A stretch of DNA of 64,000 nt, from NCBI GenBank assembly GCA_965279195.1, contig CBDIHP010000048.1, forward strand, positions 434,001-498,000, given 5' to 3'. Below are positions 34,216 through 43,132 of the stretch, piece after piece (within the stretch, counting starts at the first letter, position 1; each line of letters begins with the position of its first letter). This DNA comes from CBDIHP01 sp965279195. GTDB lineage: Bacteria > Planctomycetota > Planctomycetia > Isosphaerales > Isosphaeraceae. The translations under genes were made by a program, and so were the position numbers. Below the pieces are notes generated by a model. That model was not told the DNA's origin. It was given only the letters and a program-made list of their open reading frames with translations, and ran no database searches.

Positions 34216-34887
34216 TTGACTCTCAAAGATGACGAGTCGTTGGAGCGTTCCGCCGTCGTGGCCAACTGCCGGATGAACCGCGAGCGGGACCTCCGGGGCA
34301 CCAACGGCTATGACCGCGAACTCGGGTTCGACCCGCTCGCATTCCTGGGCGAACGCCAGAACGCTGCCTGGCTCGACCTCTGCTGCGGCAAGGGCCGGGC
34401 ACTCATCCAGGCGTCCCGTATCGCCCGTGCCGAGGGGCTCGCGGTCGAGATCGTCGGGGTCGATCTCGTCGGCATGTTCGACCGGCCCGAAGTCGAGGGC
34501 AGCCCCCAACTCATCGAATCCTCGCTGCGGACCTGGTCGCCGTCGCGGCCGTTCGATCTCATTACCTGCATCCACGGCCTGCATTACGTCGGCGACAAGC
34601 TCTCCCTGATCGCCCGGGCCTGCTCCTGGCTCGCCCCCGACGGCCTGTTGGTCGCGAGCCTCGACCTCGCCAATCTCAAACTCCCCGACCCGCCGGCCGT
34701 CATGCTCCGCCGCATCGGCCTGGGATACGATGCCCGTCGACGTCTCCTCTCCTGTCGCGGCCGTCGCCTCGTCAGTTTCCCCTACAGCTACCTCGGAGCC
34801 GACGACAACGCCGGCCCGAATCACACCGGCCAGGCCGCGGTCCACTCTCATTACGTAGGGGCCGCGATTGCGGACCAGGTGATATGA
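34216..34887 (+). CDS. class I SAM-dependent methyltransferase
   Basis: A 223-residue cytosolic protein. SAM-binding motif I is WLDLCCGKGRAL, the acidic end of the second strand is VGVDLVGMF, and motif IV is PFDLITCIHGLHYVGDKL. After that, AWLAPDGLLVASLDLAN fits the usual fourth strand. The N-terminus NCRMNRERDL...ELGFDPLAFL is shared by a planctomycete/cyanobacterial group without known substrate. The frame begins with TTG at 34216; an ATG 57 bases later is an alternative but would remove conserved residues. The C-terminal residues HSHYVGAAIADQVI overlap a dispersed repeat. Confidence 0.82.
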   Translation: MTLKDDESLERSAVVANCRMNRERDLRGTNGYDRELGFDPLAFLGERQNAAWLDLCCGKGRALIQASRIARAEGLAVEIVGVDLVGMFDRPEVEGSPQLIESSLRTWSPSRPFDLITCIHGLHYVGDKLSLIARACSWLAPDGLLVASLDLANLKLPDPPAVMLRRIGLGYDARRRLLSCRGRRLVSFPYSYLGADDNAGPNHTGQAAVHSHYVGAAIADQVI

Positions 34888-34967
34888 GGATCAATAGGAT
34901 ATGGAGAAAAATTGATGTGGAGATTGGTCCGCAACAGCGGGCCCTATATCCGATCGCGGACCAATCT
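34852..34967. repeat. dispersed repeat, family D, copy 1
   Basis: TACGTAGGGGCCGCGATTGC at 34852 onwards (inside the end of the methyltransferase gene) and a hairpin AGATTGGTCCGC...GCGGACCAATCT at 34921-34932/34956-34967. The same sequence blocks recur at 39.9 kb. The perfect 12-bp stem is followed by no T tract. Confidence 0.7.
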
Positions 34968-34999
34968 CCATGAAGCTCTCCGGAATCGCCTCCCTGCTC

Positions 35000-37171
35000 T
35001 CATTTCTCCGGAGGGGTGATCGTGATGGTCCCCATGTCGAATGGCTCGGAGGTGCTCCCCTCGGGGGCGGCGGGGATGTCCACATCGCGGGTGATCAGTG
35101 GGTGGTCGGAGTCCTGGCCGGACCAGAAGGACACGGTGTAGGTGCCCGGCTCCACGTCGAGTGCACGGAAGGTCCCGCCGGCCTGGATCTGGATGGGGTG
35201 GAATCGCGCGGCGAGGCGGCGGGCGAGGCCCTCGGGCGAGCGTGCGTCCTCAAAGTAGTAGCGGAAGACCTTCTCCTGTCCCCAGGTTTTCATCTGCTCC
35301 TCGGTCAAAGGAGGCAGTCCAGGCGGGGTGCCGAGCTTGCGGGCGAGATGGCCACCGCCGAGGTTGACCGGGACGCCTTCGAGAATCCACAACTTGCCCA
35401 CGACCGGCCGGCCGGTCCCGCCGAGATTCAAAATCAGCGTCTCCCCGGCGCGGAGGGGCTTGCTCCCGGATGAGAGAGGGCCGAAGGGGCGGGGATCGTT
35501 GCCCGGGACCGGCCCCGTGGTCACCAGGGCGAGCCCGGCCGGGACGTGTTCGATCGCGTACCGGCCCTGGTCGTCCGTGTACGTGGTGTAGTCGAAGAAG
35601 TCGTAACCCATTGAGTGGGCGTCGGTCGCGTCGAGCGACAGGCGGACGGCGACGCCCGCCGCCGGCCGGCCCATGACCGACACGCTGCCGACGACACGCC
35701 CCCAGGGTTCGAGCACCAGGTCCGGGGAGGCCGCGATCTCCTCGGCGGACTTGCGGGCGAAGCCCGACGGATGGACGGCGAAGAGCCCGAACGGCTCATC
35801 GACGGGAATGTCGTTCTGCTTGCTCCGGCCCAGGAATCGATATCCCCCGTTGGCGCCGGACGTCGCCCGGACCCAGAAGAGCTCGTCCGATCCGTCGAGT
35901 TCTCCGTTCCGGAAACTGACCTCGTGATGCCGTTCCGTGCCCGTGATCGTCGCGCCGGCGATCGGCCTGCCGTCGCGGTCTCGAACCATCCCCGAGGCGA
36001 TCCGCGAGGGCGTGGCGGGTCGAGCCGGTCGTGGGACGGACGCCGGCGCGGAGGCAGGCGCGGGGGCCGGCCGGGCGGGTCGGTCTGGGCGATCGTCGGC
36101 CCGGAGACGGGGCAGGGCGACCACGGCGGCAATCAGCAGCACGCCGCATCCGCCGGCCGAGAGGCCCCGAGGGGGGAGGGGGCGTCTCGGGTCGATGAGC
36201 CGCATGAGTCGGCTCCGGATCAGGGAGTGCGATCGGACGATGCCCAGGGCGGGGACCGTTGCATTTCCGGCACCCCGGGCGAGTTCGAGGATCGAGAGGA
36301 AGCCCTCGCCGCAATCCCGGCGCGGGACTTCGGCCAGGGCGAGCGCGGCGTCGTCGCAGGCGAACTCGCGGGTCTGATCGATCATCCGATTCGCCAGCCA
36401 GACGACCGGATGGAAGACGTAGGCCACCTGCACGAGCCTCTGGAGCAGCACCACCCAGGCGTCCCGGCGGCGGATGTGGGCGAACTCATGCAGGATCACC
36501 CAGGTGAGCCCGCCGGGCGTGAGCGTCTCGGACAGTCCGGGCGGCACGAGCAGCACCGGGCGCACGAGCCCCCAGACCGCCGGCGTGTCGATCCAGGGGA
36601 CCTCCTTCACCGTGACCGGCCCGCGTAGGCCCGTCCTCCGGGATAGCTCGGAGAGGTCGATCGGCCATCCGGCCGCATCGAAGTCCGGCACGGATCTCAG
36701 CCGAACATGCATCTTCGCGTGACGAGAAAGGAGGGTCGTCAGGAGGACGACGCCGGTCCCCAACCACACGATCATCAACCCCGACGCAACGCTCATCCCG
36801 GGCCGGAATCCCGGGACGGGGGGGACGACCGTCGGGGATGACGACAGGGCGGGCGACACCCGATCGGGATCCTGAGGCGACCTCGCGACGTCAACACCAC
36901 CCCCGCGCGGAGGGGCTTGGGTTGACTTGATCGATGTCCCCGTCTCCCAAGCCGGGAACCACGAGGCGGGGACCGCGACGCTCAGCGGCAGAATGAGCTT
37001 GAGCGGGATCAGGAGAAACAACCAGTGAGCCAGGTGGGAGGACATCCGCCTCCGCATCGTCAGCCAGAGGCCGCCGATGACGACGAACAGGACGGCGGAT
37101 TCGAACACGCCCCGGAACATGTAGCGGGACCAGGCCTGGGCGACCGCGTCGAGCGAGCCGGCGTCGATCAT
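35000..37171 (-). CDS. BlaR1/M56-type membrane sensor metallopeptidase with carboxypeptidase-regulatory-like domains
   Basis: A 723-residue protein. Four membrane segments lie at about 20-40, 48-70, 125-145 and 340-360. The M56 zinc site HEFAHIRRRDAW is near residue 230, with the downstream acidic pair in EFACDDAALALA. After the last membrane segment come a Pro/Ala-rich linker and two beta-sandwich domains of carboxypeptidase-regulatory type (MVRDRDGRPIAGATITG; VVGSVSVMGRPAAGVAVRLSL). BlaR1-type proteins sense an outside ligand and cut a partner repressor. The BlaI-type gene overlaps the start by 4 bases (ATGA), which supports co-translation and a sensor-repressor pair. Confidence 0.9.
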   Translation of the reverse strand: MIDAGSLDAVAQAWSRYMFRGVFESAVLFVVIGGLWLTMRRRMSSHLAHWLFLLIPLKLILPLSVAVPASWFPAWETGTSIKSTQAPPRGGGVDVARSPQDPDRVSPALSSSPTVVPPVPGFRPGMSVASGLMIVWLGTGVVLLTTLLSRHAKMHVRLRSVPDFDAAGWPIDLSELSRRTGLRGPVTVKEVPWIDTPAVWGLVRPVLLVPPGLSETLTPGGLTWVILHEFAHIRRRDAWVVLLQRLVQVAYVFHPVVWLANRMIDQTREFACDDAALALAEVPRRDCGEGFLSILELARGAGNATVPALGIVRSHSLIRSRLMRLIDPRRPLPPRGLSAGGCGVLLIAAVVALPRLRADDRPDRPARPAPAPASAPASVPRPARPATPSRIASGMVRDRDGRPIAGATITGTERHHEVSFRNGELDGSDELFWVRATSGANGGYRFLGRSKQNDIPVDEPFGLFAVHPSGFARKSAEEIAASPDLVLEPWGRVVGSVSVMGRPAAGVAVRLSLDATDAHSMGYDFFDYTTYTDDQGRYAIEHVPAGLALVTTGPVPGNDPRPFGPLSSGSKPLRAGETLILNLGGTGRPVVGKLWILEGVPVNLGGGHLARKLGTPPGLPPLTEEQMKTWGQEKVFRYYFEDARSPEGLARRLAARFHPIQIQAGGTFRALDVEPGTYTVSFWSGQDSDHPLITRDVDIPAAPEGSTSEPFDMGTITITPPEK

Positions 37172-37563
37172 GGGGACTCCTTCCCGTCCGCCTGGGCGTC
37201 GAGCAGGGCCCGCAGGGACGCCAGTTCCTCGGCCGAGAGGCTGCTGTTCTTGACCATGTGCGAGAGCACCAGCCCCGTCGTGCCGTCGAGGATCTGCGTC
37301 AGCAACTGATCCGCCGCCCCCAGCAGCGAGGGCACCACCGAGTTCGATGGCCGGTACAGGAAGCTATTCCCCACCGCCTGCGTCGTCAGGCACCCCTTCT
37401 CCGTCAGCCGCCGCAGGAGTGTCTTCGTCGTCGACGGCGACCAGCCGAACTCCGCCGCCGCCTCCTCGTATACCTCCCTCGTCGCGCACTCCTTGCGCCG
37501 CCAGACGATCTTCATCACCTTCCATTCCGCCGCCGTCACAGGCTCCTGACCTTCGCCTGGCAT
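37168..37563 (-). CDS. BlaI/MecI/CopY family transcriptional repressor
   Basis: A 131-residue winged-helix protein. Helix-turn-helix region: TAAEWKVMKIVWRRKECATREVYEEAAAEFGWSPSTTKTLLRRLTEKG; the wing follows as LTTQAVGNSFLYRP. The C-terminal helices (LLTQILDGTTGLVLSHMV, LSAEELASLRALLDAQ) form the dimer domain. The family binds TACA-N2-TGTA palindromes, one of which overlaps the -10 box 48 bp upstream, so autoregulation is likely. Cleavage by the partner M56 protein would relieve repression. It overlaps the M56 gene by 4 bases. Confidence 0.95.
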   Translation of the reverse strand: MPGEGQEPVTAAEWKVMKIVWRRKECATREVYEEAAAEFGWSPSTTKTLLRRLTEKGCLTTQAVGNSFLYRPSNSVVPSLLGAADQLLTQILDGTTGLVLSHMVKNSSLSAEELASLRALLDAQADGKESP

Positions 37564-37610
37564 CGGCTGTGACTCCAATCTGGATGAAGAACCACCCCAT
37601 TGCGATTGGT

Positions 37611-37620
37611 TACATTTGTA
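37611..37620 (-). promoter_or_regulatory. BlaI-type operator TACA-TT-TGTA
   Basis: TACATTTGTA is an exact TACA-N2-TGTA palindrome, the known core of BlaI/MecI/CopY operators. It overlaps the -10 box of the promoter upstream of the repressor gene. Only this copy was found; a wider operator was not. Confidence 0.8.
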
Positions 37621-37643
37621 GTCGGATGGGTGTTTGGTGTCAA
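37615..37643 (-). promoter_or_regulatory. sigma-70-type promoter of the blaI/M56 operon
   Basis: On the minus strand TTGACA (37643-37638) is followed after 17 bases by TACAAA (37620-37615), directly in front of the blaI-like gene. The -35 box is a perfect consensus match, the -10 box matches four of six positions (TAnAAn). Confidence 0.75.
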
Positions 37644-37711
37644 TGGTCTCGGTGGGAAGCGACACGACAACTGGGGGAGCGAGCCGTTGCGACGTCGGGC
37701 CGGTCCTCGAA

Positions 37712-38509
37712 TCAGTCCGTCCGCGATGCGGTGCCCCGCCGGCCCTCGAAGCGGAGCGTGACGTCGCGGAGCGGGTCGTCGAGGCGGCGCAATGCCTCGT
37801 CGCGGAGGGAATCCGGCACGCCGTGGAACGCGCCCGCGACGGAACCGGCGATGCAGGCGAGGGTGTCGGCGTCGCCGCCGAGGGAGACGGCAAGCCGGAT
37901 CGCGTGCTCGCAGGAGTCGGATTCGAGGAACGCGATCAGGGCCGGTGGGACGGTCCCCTGGCAGGAGACGTCGAAGCGGAAGTCGGGCCGGATCTCGTCA
38001 ATGGTCGGTGAGAGGTCGTAGCCGTATTCGGATTCGACGTGGGCCCGGATGGTCGGCTTATCGGCCCCCTTGAGCGCGAGGAAGACAGCGGCGGCCGTCG
38101 CCTGGGCGCCTCGGATGCCCTCGGGGTGGTTGTGGGTGACCTCCGCCGTCCAGCGGGCCCGGATGCGGACCTCGTCGAGGTCGTTGCAGACGTAGGCGAC
38201 CGGGCTCACTCGCATGGCGGAGCCGTTGCCCCAGCTATTGTAGGGGTGACAGCCGTCGGACTCGACCCAGTTCAGGAACCGCCCACCGTAGCCGGCCGAG
38301 GGGTATGCGCGGGCGTAGTCCTTGAGGACCTCGACGAGGTCGCCTCCGTTCATCAGGGCGTCGGCCACGGCGATCGTGAGCACGGTGTCGTCCGTGAAAC
38401 GGGCGTGGTTGGCGAACAGGGGCTCGAAGTCGGGAATGCGCCGATCGAGCCAGGACCTCCGGTTCTCGTAGACCGACCCGATGATGTCGCCCGCGATGGC
38501 GCCGATCAT
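37712..38509 (-). CDS. ADP-ribosylglycohydrolase family protein
   Basis: A 265-residue enzyme of the DraG fold. Metal-site motifs are visible: GAIAGDIIGSVYE at the N-terminus, RFTDDTVLTIAVADAL (the TDDT/S pair that binds the metal), and LAVSLGGDADTLACIAGSVAGAFHG near the C-terminus with two metal-binding Asp. The family removes ADP-ribose from proteins or small molecules. The 5' end was set at the ATG with the family start MIGAIAG (38507-38509). Upstream, the divergent secreted protein gene begins 160 bp away. Confidence 0.95.
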   Translation of the reverse strand: MIGAIAGDIIGSVYENRRSWLDRRIPDFEPLFANHARFTDDTVLTIAVADALMNGGDLVEVLKDYARAYPSAGYGGRFLNWVESDGCHPYNSWGNGSAMRVSPVAYVCNDLDEVRIRARWTAEVTHNHPEGIRGAQATAAAVFLALKGADKPTIRAHVESEYGYDLSPTIDEIRPDFRFDVSCQGTVPPALIAFLESDSCEHAIRLAVSLGGDADTLACIAGSVAGAFHGVPDSLRDEALRRLDDPLRDVTLRFEGRRGTASRTD

Positions 38510-38670
38510 GTGCAAGACTCCTTGGCGGGATGGATGTACCACGGTCTTGACATCGCCCTGTGTCGGGAATGCGTCGAAACGTTCCGAATCCGATCGATCG
38601 ATTGATTCCTCCTGGGGGATGTCCAATATTTCCTGAGTGTGGAGTCGAATTTCAGGTTCGGGGGGCGGTG

Positions 38671-39834
38671 ATGATGCGACGGCTCGGATGGTCGGTGGCG
38701 CTTCTGGCGGTCCTGGGCGTATCGACGCCCCTGAGGGCGCAGGTCCTGGACGCGAGGGGCCTGGGGTGGGGCGGGTGGCCCAGCCCGGGGATCGACAACG
38801 CGGCGGGCCGGGCGATCGATTCGCAGACGGCCATCAACATGAATGAGTACCTGTTCCAGTCGCAGCTCGCGGCCAACCGCCGCTACAAGGCGCGGAATGA
38901 GGCGAAGAAGAAGCGGATCAACGAGACCATCGACGCCAAGTACAGCCGACTGCGCGACAATCCGACCACGGCCGACATCGCGAAGGGGGACGCCCTTAAC
39001 GTCGCCTACGAAGAGCTGACCAGCCCGAAGGTCTACGCCCGGGCCCTCGACGCGGCGAAGTCCACGACCTTCCCGGGCACCAAGATCAAGGCGATCTCGT
39101 TCCAGTACGGGTCGCTGGCGATCACGACGAGCATCGAGGAGCTGACGCAGCCCTCGGCGACGCCCGAGCTGCTCAAGCAGCCCGAATTCGCGGCCGACCT
39201 CGCCGCGTACCGCAAGCTCCAGGCCGGCTTCCAGGTCCGCGCCGAGGAGGACGCGGACGCCGAGTATTCCAAGGGGATCTCCGCCGAGCAGGTGAAGTCC
39301 GCCAAGGGGTACGTCAAGCGGATGAGCTCGACCCTCGACCGCAACTCTTACAAGTTCAAGAAGGGGAGCGCGGAGTACAAGCAGGCGGAGAATTACCTCA
39401 AGGGGCTCTACATCGTCACGACGATGCTCGAATCGCCGTCGATGACCTCGCTTCTCTCGGGCGTCGAGAAGCAGCAGGGCACGACGGTCCGCGACCTTTT
39501 GCGGTTCATGTACACGTCGAACCTGCGTTTCGCCGCCGGGAAGTCGGAGGACCAGCGGGAACTCTACCTGGAGCTCTACGGCATCCTGGACGGTGTCCGC
39601 AAGCAGGTCGTCCGCCCCGAGGAGACGATCGTGGCGCAGATGGAAAAGCAGACGCCCCCGCAGCCGGCCCAGATCAACAACCTGTTCCAGGGCATGGACA
39701 AGTTCGACTTCTCGAAGCTCGACCAGCTCAGGATCCTGCCGCCGCTGCCGGACGAGATCAGGAAACGCCTCCCGCCGCCCCCGCCGGGCCGAGGGAACTT
39801 CCCGCCCCCGCCCTTCGGCCGCGGGCCAGGCTGA
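38671..39834 (+). CDS. secreted planctomycete protein, 387 residues, unknown function
   Basis: A protein with a signal peptide (LGWSVALLAVLGVSTPLRAQ, residues 4-24), then an amphipathic, charged helical region (KARNEAKKKRINETIDAKYSR), a middle region with regular helices (LKQPEFAADLAAYRKLQ, YKQAENYLKGLYIVTTMLE) and a Pro/Gly-rich end (RLPPPPPGRGNF). It resembles exported helical planctomycete proteins of no known function; no catalytic motif is seen. The ATG at 38671 (or 38674) follows the purine run GGGGGCGGTG. Confidence 0.75.
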   Translation: MMRRLGWSVALLAVLGVSTPLRAQVLDARGLGWGGWPSPGIDNAAGRAIDSQTAINMNEYLFQSQLAANRRYKARNEAKKKRINETIDAKYSRLRDNPTTADIAKGDALNVAYEELTSPKVYARALDAAKSTTFPGTKIKAISFQYGSLAITTSIEELTQPSATPELLKQPEFAADLAAYRKLQAGFQVRAEEDADAEYSKGISAEQVKSAKGYVKRMSSTLDRNSYKFKKGSAEYKQAENYLKGLYIVTTMLESPSMTSLLSGVEKQQGTTVRDLLRFMYTSNLRFAAGKSEDQRELYLELYGILDGVRKQVVRPEETIVAQMEKQTPPQPAQINNLFQGMDKFDFSKLDQLRILPPLPDEIRKRLPPPPPGRGNFPPPPFGRGPG

Positions 39835-39867
39835 TCGGGACCCGTTTCCTAGGTCAAATGGAGCCCA

Positions 39868-39922
39868 TAGGGACCGCCATCGCGGACCAATCTGTCTGGA
39901 TGGTCCGCAATCGCGGTCCCTA
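39868..39922. repeat. dispersed repeat, family D, copy 2 (22-bp stem)
   Basis: TAGGGACCGCCATCGCGGAC at 39868-39889 pairs with TCGCGGTCCCTA-type sequence at 39901-39922, nearly perfect over 22 bp with an 11-base loop. It lies between convergent genes and could act as a bidirectional terminator. The same sequence occurs at 34.9 kb. Confidence 0.75.
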
Positions 39923-39930
39923 CGGGGTGA

Positions 39931-40830
39931 TTACGCCGGCAGGAGCCCGACTTCTTCGATGTAGGCGAGGATCTTCTTCGCGGTGGCGTCGTCGACGCCC
40001 TTGAGGGGGGAGGGGAGCATCTTCTCCAGCACGCCGCGGTGGCGGAGGAAGACTTCGAGGCAGGCGAGCATCGGGGCCCAGCCGGTGGCCTGGGCGAGCT
40101 TGTTGAACTGGGACTGGAGGGTGAAGGCCCTGGCGGCGTCGCCGGAGCGGGCGGCGTCCCAGATGGCGGCGGAGAGTTCCGGGACGGGGTTCGTCAGGCT
40201 GGAGACGAAGCCGTCGGCGCCCAGGTCGGTTGCGTAGGCGAGGTGGTCGGTGCCCTGGAGGTAGCTGAAATTCTGCCTGCGACGCTCCGCGACCGACCAG
40301 TCGAGCGTGCGGGTCAGCGTCGAGGTGACGTCCTTCGTGCCCACGATCCTGGGGTGGTCGGCCAGGAGCCGGAGGTTCGCGAAGCTGAGTTGATTGACGA
40401 CCCAGGGGGCGTTGTAGATCACCAGCGGCTTCGCCAGGCGATCGGCCAGTCCGTGGAAGTAGTCGATGACCTCGCCCGGGCTCATCGGCTGATACCAGGG
40501 GGGCAGGGCGGCGTAGTAGTCGTACGGCAGGTCGTCGAACGCCTCGGCGCGCTTGAGGGTCCGCAAGGTCCCCTGGTCGGAGACGTTCAGCACCATCGGC
40601 ACGCGGCCGGCGTTGGTCTGGGCGACGGTCTCGGCCACGATCCGCCAGTTGGCGTCGGGGATCATGTCGAAACGGGCGGTGGTGCCGAGCACCCAGAGAC
40701 CGTGGACTCCCCCCTTGATCGCGAAATCCACGAGCTTGCGGACCGACCCCACGTCGATCGACTCGTCGGGCGACAGCGGGGTGGGCAGGGGCGGGACGAT
40801 CCCATGCAGGTGCGGCAGCGGCAGCGACAT
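39931..40830 (-). CDS. DapA/NanA family aldolase
   Basis: A 299-residue TIM-barrel class I aldolase. The Schiff-base Lys is in IVGTKDVTST, and the strand HGIVPPLPTPLSPDESID at the start is typical. The usual G-TTGE motif is replaced by LGTTARFDMI, and YYAALPPWYQPMSP replaces the usual PYY-x-x-P, so 4-hydroxy-tetrahydrodipicolinate synthase activity is doubtful. It is more likely an aldolase for another 2-keto acid. The gene is alone, separated from the APC transporter by 208 bp. Confidence 0.88.
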   Translation of the reverse strand: MSLPLPHLHGIVPPLPTPLSPDESIDVGSVRKLVDFAIKGGVHGLWVLGTTARFDMIPDANWRIVAETVAQTNAGRVPMVLNVSDQGTLRTLKRAEAFDDLPYDYYAALPPWYQPMSPGEVIDYFHGLADRLAKPLVIYNAPWVVNQLSFANLRLLADHPRIVGTKDVTSTLTRTLDWSVAERRRQNFSYLQGTDHLAYATDLGADGFVSSLTNPVPELSAAIWDAARSGDAARAFTLQSQFNKLAQATGWAPMLACLEVFLRHRGVLEKMLPSPLKGVDDATAKKILAYIEEVGLLPA

Positions 40831-40913
40831 CGCGGGGCGGCTCCGTGGGCGGTCTCGGAATTCGAAGCAAGACCCGCCAGTATGCCATCCATGCGTGCCG
40901 AATCCAACCGCCC

Positions 40914-41038
40914 TTTTGGAGTGCGGCAGTCCGGCCGCCGCTTTCTCCTCGGTTGAGGATGCCGGGCGACCTGACTACCGCACTCACGCCTATCGACGAT
41001 CGGGATCAAAGCGGCAGCCGGACTGCCGCACTCCAAGG
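40914..41038. repeat. dispersed inverted repeat, family A, copy at 41 kb
   Basis: Left arm TTTTGGAGTGCGGCAGTCCG at 40914-40945 and right arm GCGGCAGCCGGACTGCCGCA within 41008-41038 are inverted copies, about 62 bp apart. The right arm ends where the stop codon of the APC gene begins. Confidence 0.78.
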
Positions 41039-43132
41039 TTACGCGTGGATCAGGAGGCCGATGCTCTCCGGGAGCTGCTCGGCGACCGCTTGGATGACGT
41101 CCCCCTTCATGGCCTTCCAGAGGGTGCCGCGGCGGGTGGCCCCGAGGAGCAGGAGATCGGCCCCGTGGGTCGCGGCCATGTCGAGGATGGCGTCGGGGAT
41201 ATCACGCGCGACGCCGTAGAGGAGGCGCAGCGGGATGCCGGCCTCCTGCGCCTGCTGGCGCATGCTGTCGAAGAACGCCAGGGCCTCGTGGTCCTCGTCG
41301 AGCCCCTGGATCCGGGTCGGGCCCATGGGCATGACGGCCAGGTGCCGGATGAAGAGGATGTCGAGCTCGGCCTGTCGACTGGCGCATTCCTTGAGCGCGA
41401 ACTTGAGCAGGCGGGGGTTGCCGGTGGTCGCGACCATGATCCGCTCCTTGGGCTTGTAGGCCCCTTCGAGGAGCATCTTCGGTTTGGTCGTTGCGGGGGC
41501 CTCGTGGACCGCCGCCGCGCCGGCGAGGATGGCGCCCCGGTACTTCTGGGCCTCGTAGCTGGCGTACCCGATGATGCCCGCGATCGCCAACGACGGCGCG
41601 AACGCGTGCCAGCCGTCCCCCATCACCAGCGCGATGCCGAGGATCGCCGAGACGCACGCCACCGCCAGCGTGAGATAGCCGTTGCGGACCCCCGGGCTCA
41701 CCCCGGCCGACTTGTTGGTGACGATCGTCGCCAGCCGGCCCGAGAGCCCGGTCACCAGGACGATCAGGGCGAAGCTCCGGGCCGCCGGCTTGGTGACGCA
41801 GATCGTCAAGCCGATCACAATCATGATCGTCGTGAGGGCGAGCATGAAGATCCGCTCGCCCTTCTTGAGCGGCAGCTCGTGATTGGTTGAGGTTGTCCCG
41901 AGGTTGATCGAGATGGCCCCCACCACGCCGATCGCATACAGGCCCGCGAGCTTCTCGACGTCCGGGAAGAGCAGGACGACGAGCGCGGGGATGATCGAGC
42001 CGATCACCAGCGGCAGGAACGGCATGCCGAACCGGTTCAGGCCCGAGAGCCTGTGGGGAAGCTCGTGGTCGCGAGAGAGCATGAACTGGATCGACACCAG
42101 GTCCGCCAGGGCCGTGTTCACGGCCGAGAGCAGGAGCGCGGCGAAGACCAGCGAGCTGACGGCGGCGAACGTCGGCCCGACATAGTGGCTGGCGATCACC
42201 TTGAGCATGTCACCCGTGTGCGCGAGCGGCTCCGGGACGACCGCCTCGCCCTCGTGGCCGGGAGCCGGCTTGTGGGCGGACTCCTGCGCCGCGGCGGCTT
42301 CGGGGTCGGGCGTCCCGCTGGTCGCGGCGACGGGCGTCGGGGCCCTCTCGTTCAGGACCGAGTCGGGCAGCGCGCACATGGCCGCGCCCAGGATCAGGTT
42401 GAGGACGACGATCTCGATCAGGACCGGCAGGATCGCCTTCTTCGCGGTCTTCTCGACCGGCAGGACCATGATGCCCGTCATGTTCGCGATCGCCTCGACG
42501 CCCGAGAGCGCCAGGACGATCTCGGTGAACCCGACCCACGACCGCCAGACGCCCCCGCTGATCGGCGAATCCAGCCGCAAGGGCTGCAAGCCTGCCACGG
42601 GCGCGAAGCCCGCGAAGTGGGCGACGGCCCGCACGCCGATGACCATGGTCAGGATCACCGTCAGGATCGCGATGACCATGGCGATGGTGCCGGTCTTGGT
42701 CGGGCCGAAGTAGTTCAGGCCGCCGATCGCGAGGATCGTCACCGCCGCCGCCAGGGCGTCCACCGGCATGCCGATGAACGTCATGTCCTTGATGCCCAGG
42801 TAGTGGAAGGCATCGAGGCACGACAGCGACGCCGTCACGACGTAATCCGCACACAGGAGCAGGCCGCCGACGACGGCGAGCAGCTGCGACCGATGGCGGG
42901 CGGACGAGTAGACGCCGCCGCCGTCGGGAAAGAGGCGGCAGATGATCTCGTACGCCCAGCCCACGCCGATCATCAGGCCGCACATGGCGGCGATGAACCA
43001 GAACGAGGAGTGGCGGGTGAAGAGGTACGCGAGGCCGAGCACGTAGAGGCGGCTGGTCCCCCAGTCGCCGAAGAGCATCGGTCCCGCGTGATACCAGTGC
43101 AGCTCGCGAGGACGTTCCCCCGTGGCCAGCAT
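41039..43132 (-). CDS. APC superfamily permease with C-terminal UspA domain
   Basis: A 697-residue membrane protein. Residues 15-530 carry about twelve membrane segments of an amino acid/polyamine permease (GLAYLFTRHSSFWFIAAMCGLMIG, FTEIVLALSGVEAIANMTG are the signature regions). A linker is followed by a universal-stress-protein-like domain (about 550-690) with RIMVATTGNPRLLKFAL, LDILFIRHLAVMP and the nucleotide-binding-type GADLLLLGATRRGTLWKAMKGDV. The Usp domain may couple uptake to energy state. Substrate unknown. ATG 43130-43132 was chosen; the frame is open further upstream but low-complexity. Confidence 0.9.
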   Translation of the reverse strand: MLATGERPRELHWYHAGPMLFGDWGTSRLYVLGLAYLFTRHSSFWFIAAMCGLMIGVGWAYEIICRLFPDGGGVYSSARHRSQLLAVVGGLLLCADYVVTASLSCLDAFHYLGIKDMTFIGMPVDALAAAVTILAIGGLNYFGPTKTGTIAMVIAILTVILTMVIGVRAVAHFAGFAPVAGLQPLRLDSPISGGVWRSWVGFTEIVLALSGVEAIANMTGIMVLPVEKTAKKAILPVLIEIVVLNLILGAAMCALPDSVLNERAPTPVAATSGTPDPEAAAAQESAHKPAPGHEGEAVVPEPLAHTGDMLKVIASHYVGPTFAAVSSLVFAALLLSAVNTALADLVSIQFMLSRDHELPHRLSGLNRFGMPFLPLVIGSIIPALVVLLFPDVEKLAGLYAIGVVGAISINLGTTSTNHELPLKKGERIFMLALTTIMIVIGLTICVTKPAARSFALIVLVTGLSGRLATIVTNKSAGVSPGVRNGYLTLAVACVSAILGIALVMGDGWHAFAPSLAIAGIIGYASYEAQKYRGAILAGAAAVHEAPATTKPKMLLEGAYKPKERIMVATTGNPRLLKFALKECASRQAELDILFIRHLAVMPMGPTRIQGLDEDHEALAFFDSMRQQAQEAGIPLRLLYGVARDIPDAILDMAATHGADLLLLGATRRGTLWKAMKGDVIQAVAEQLPESIGLLIHA

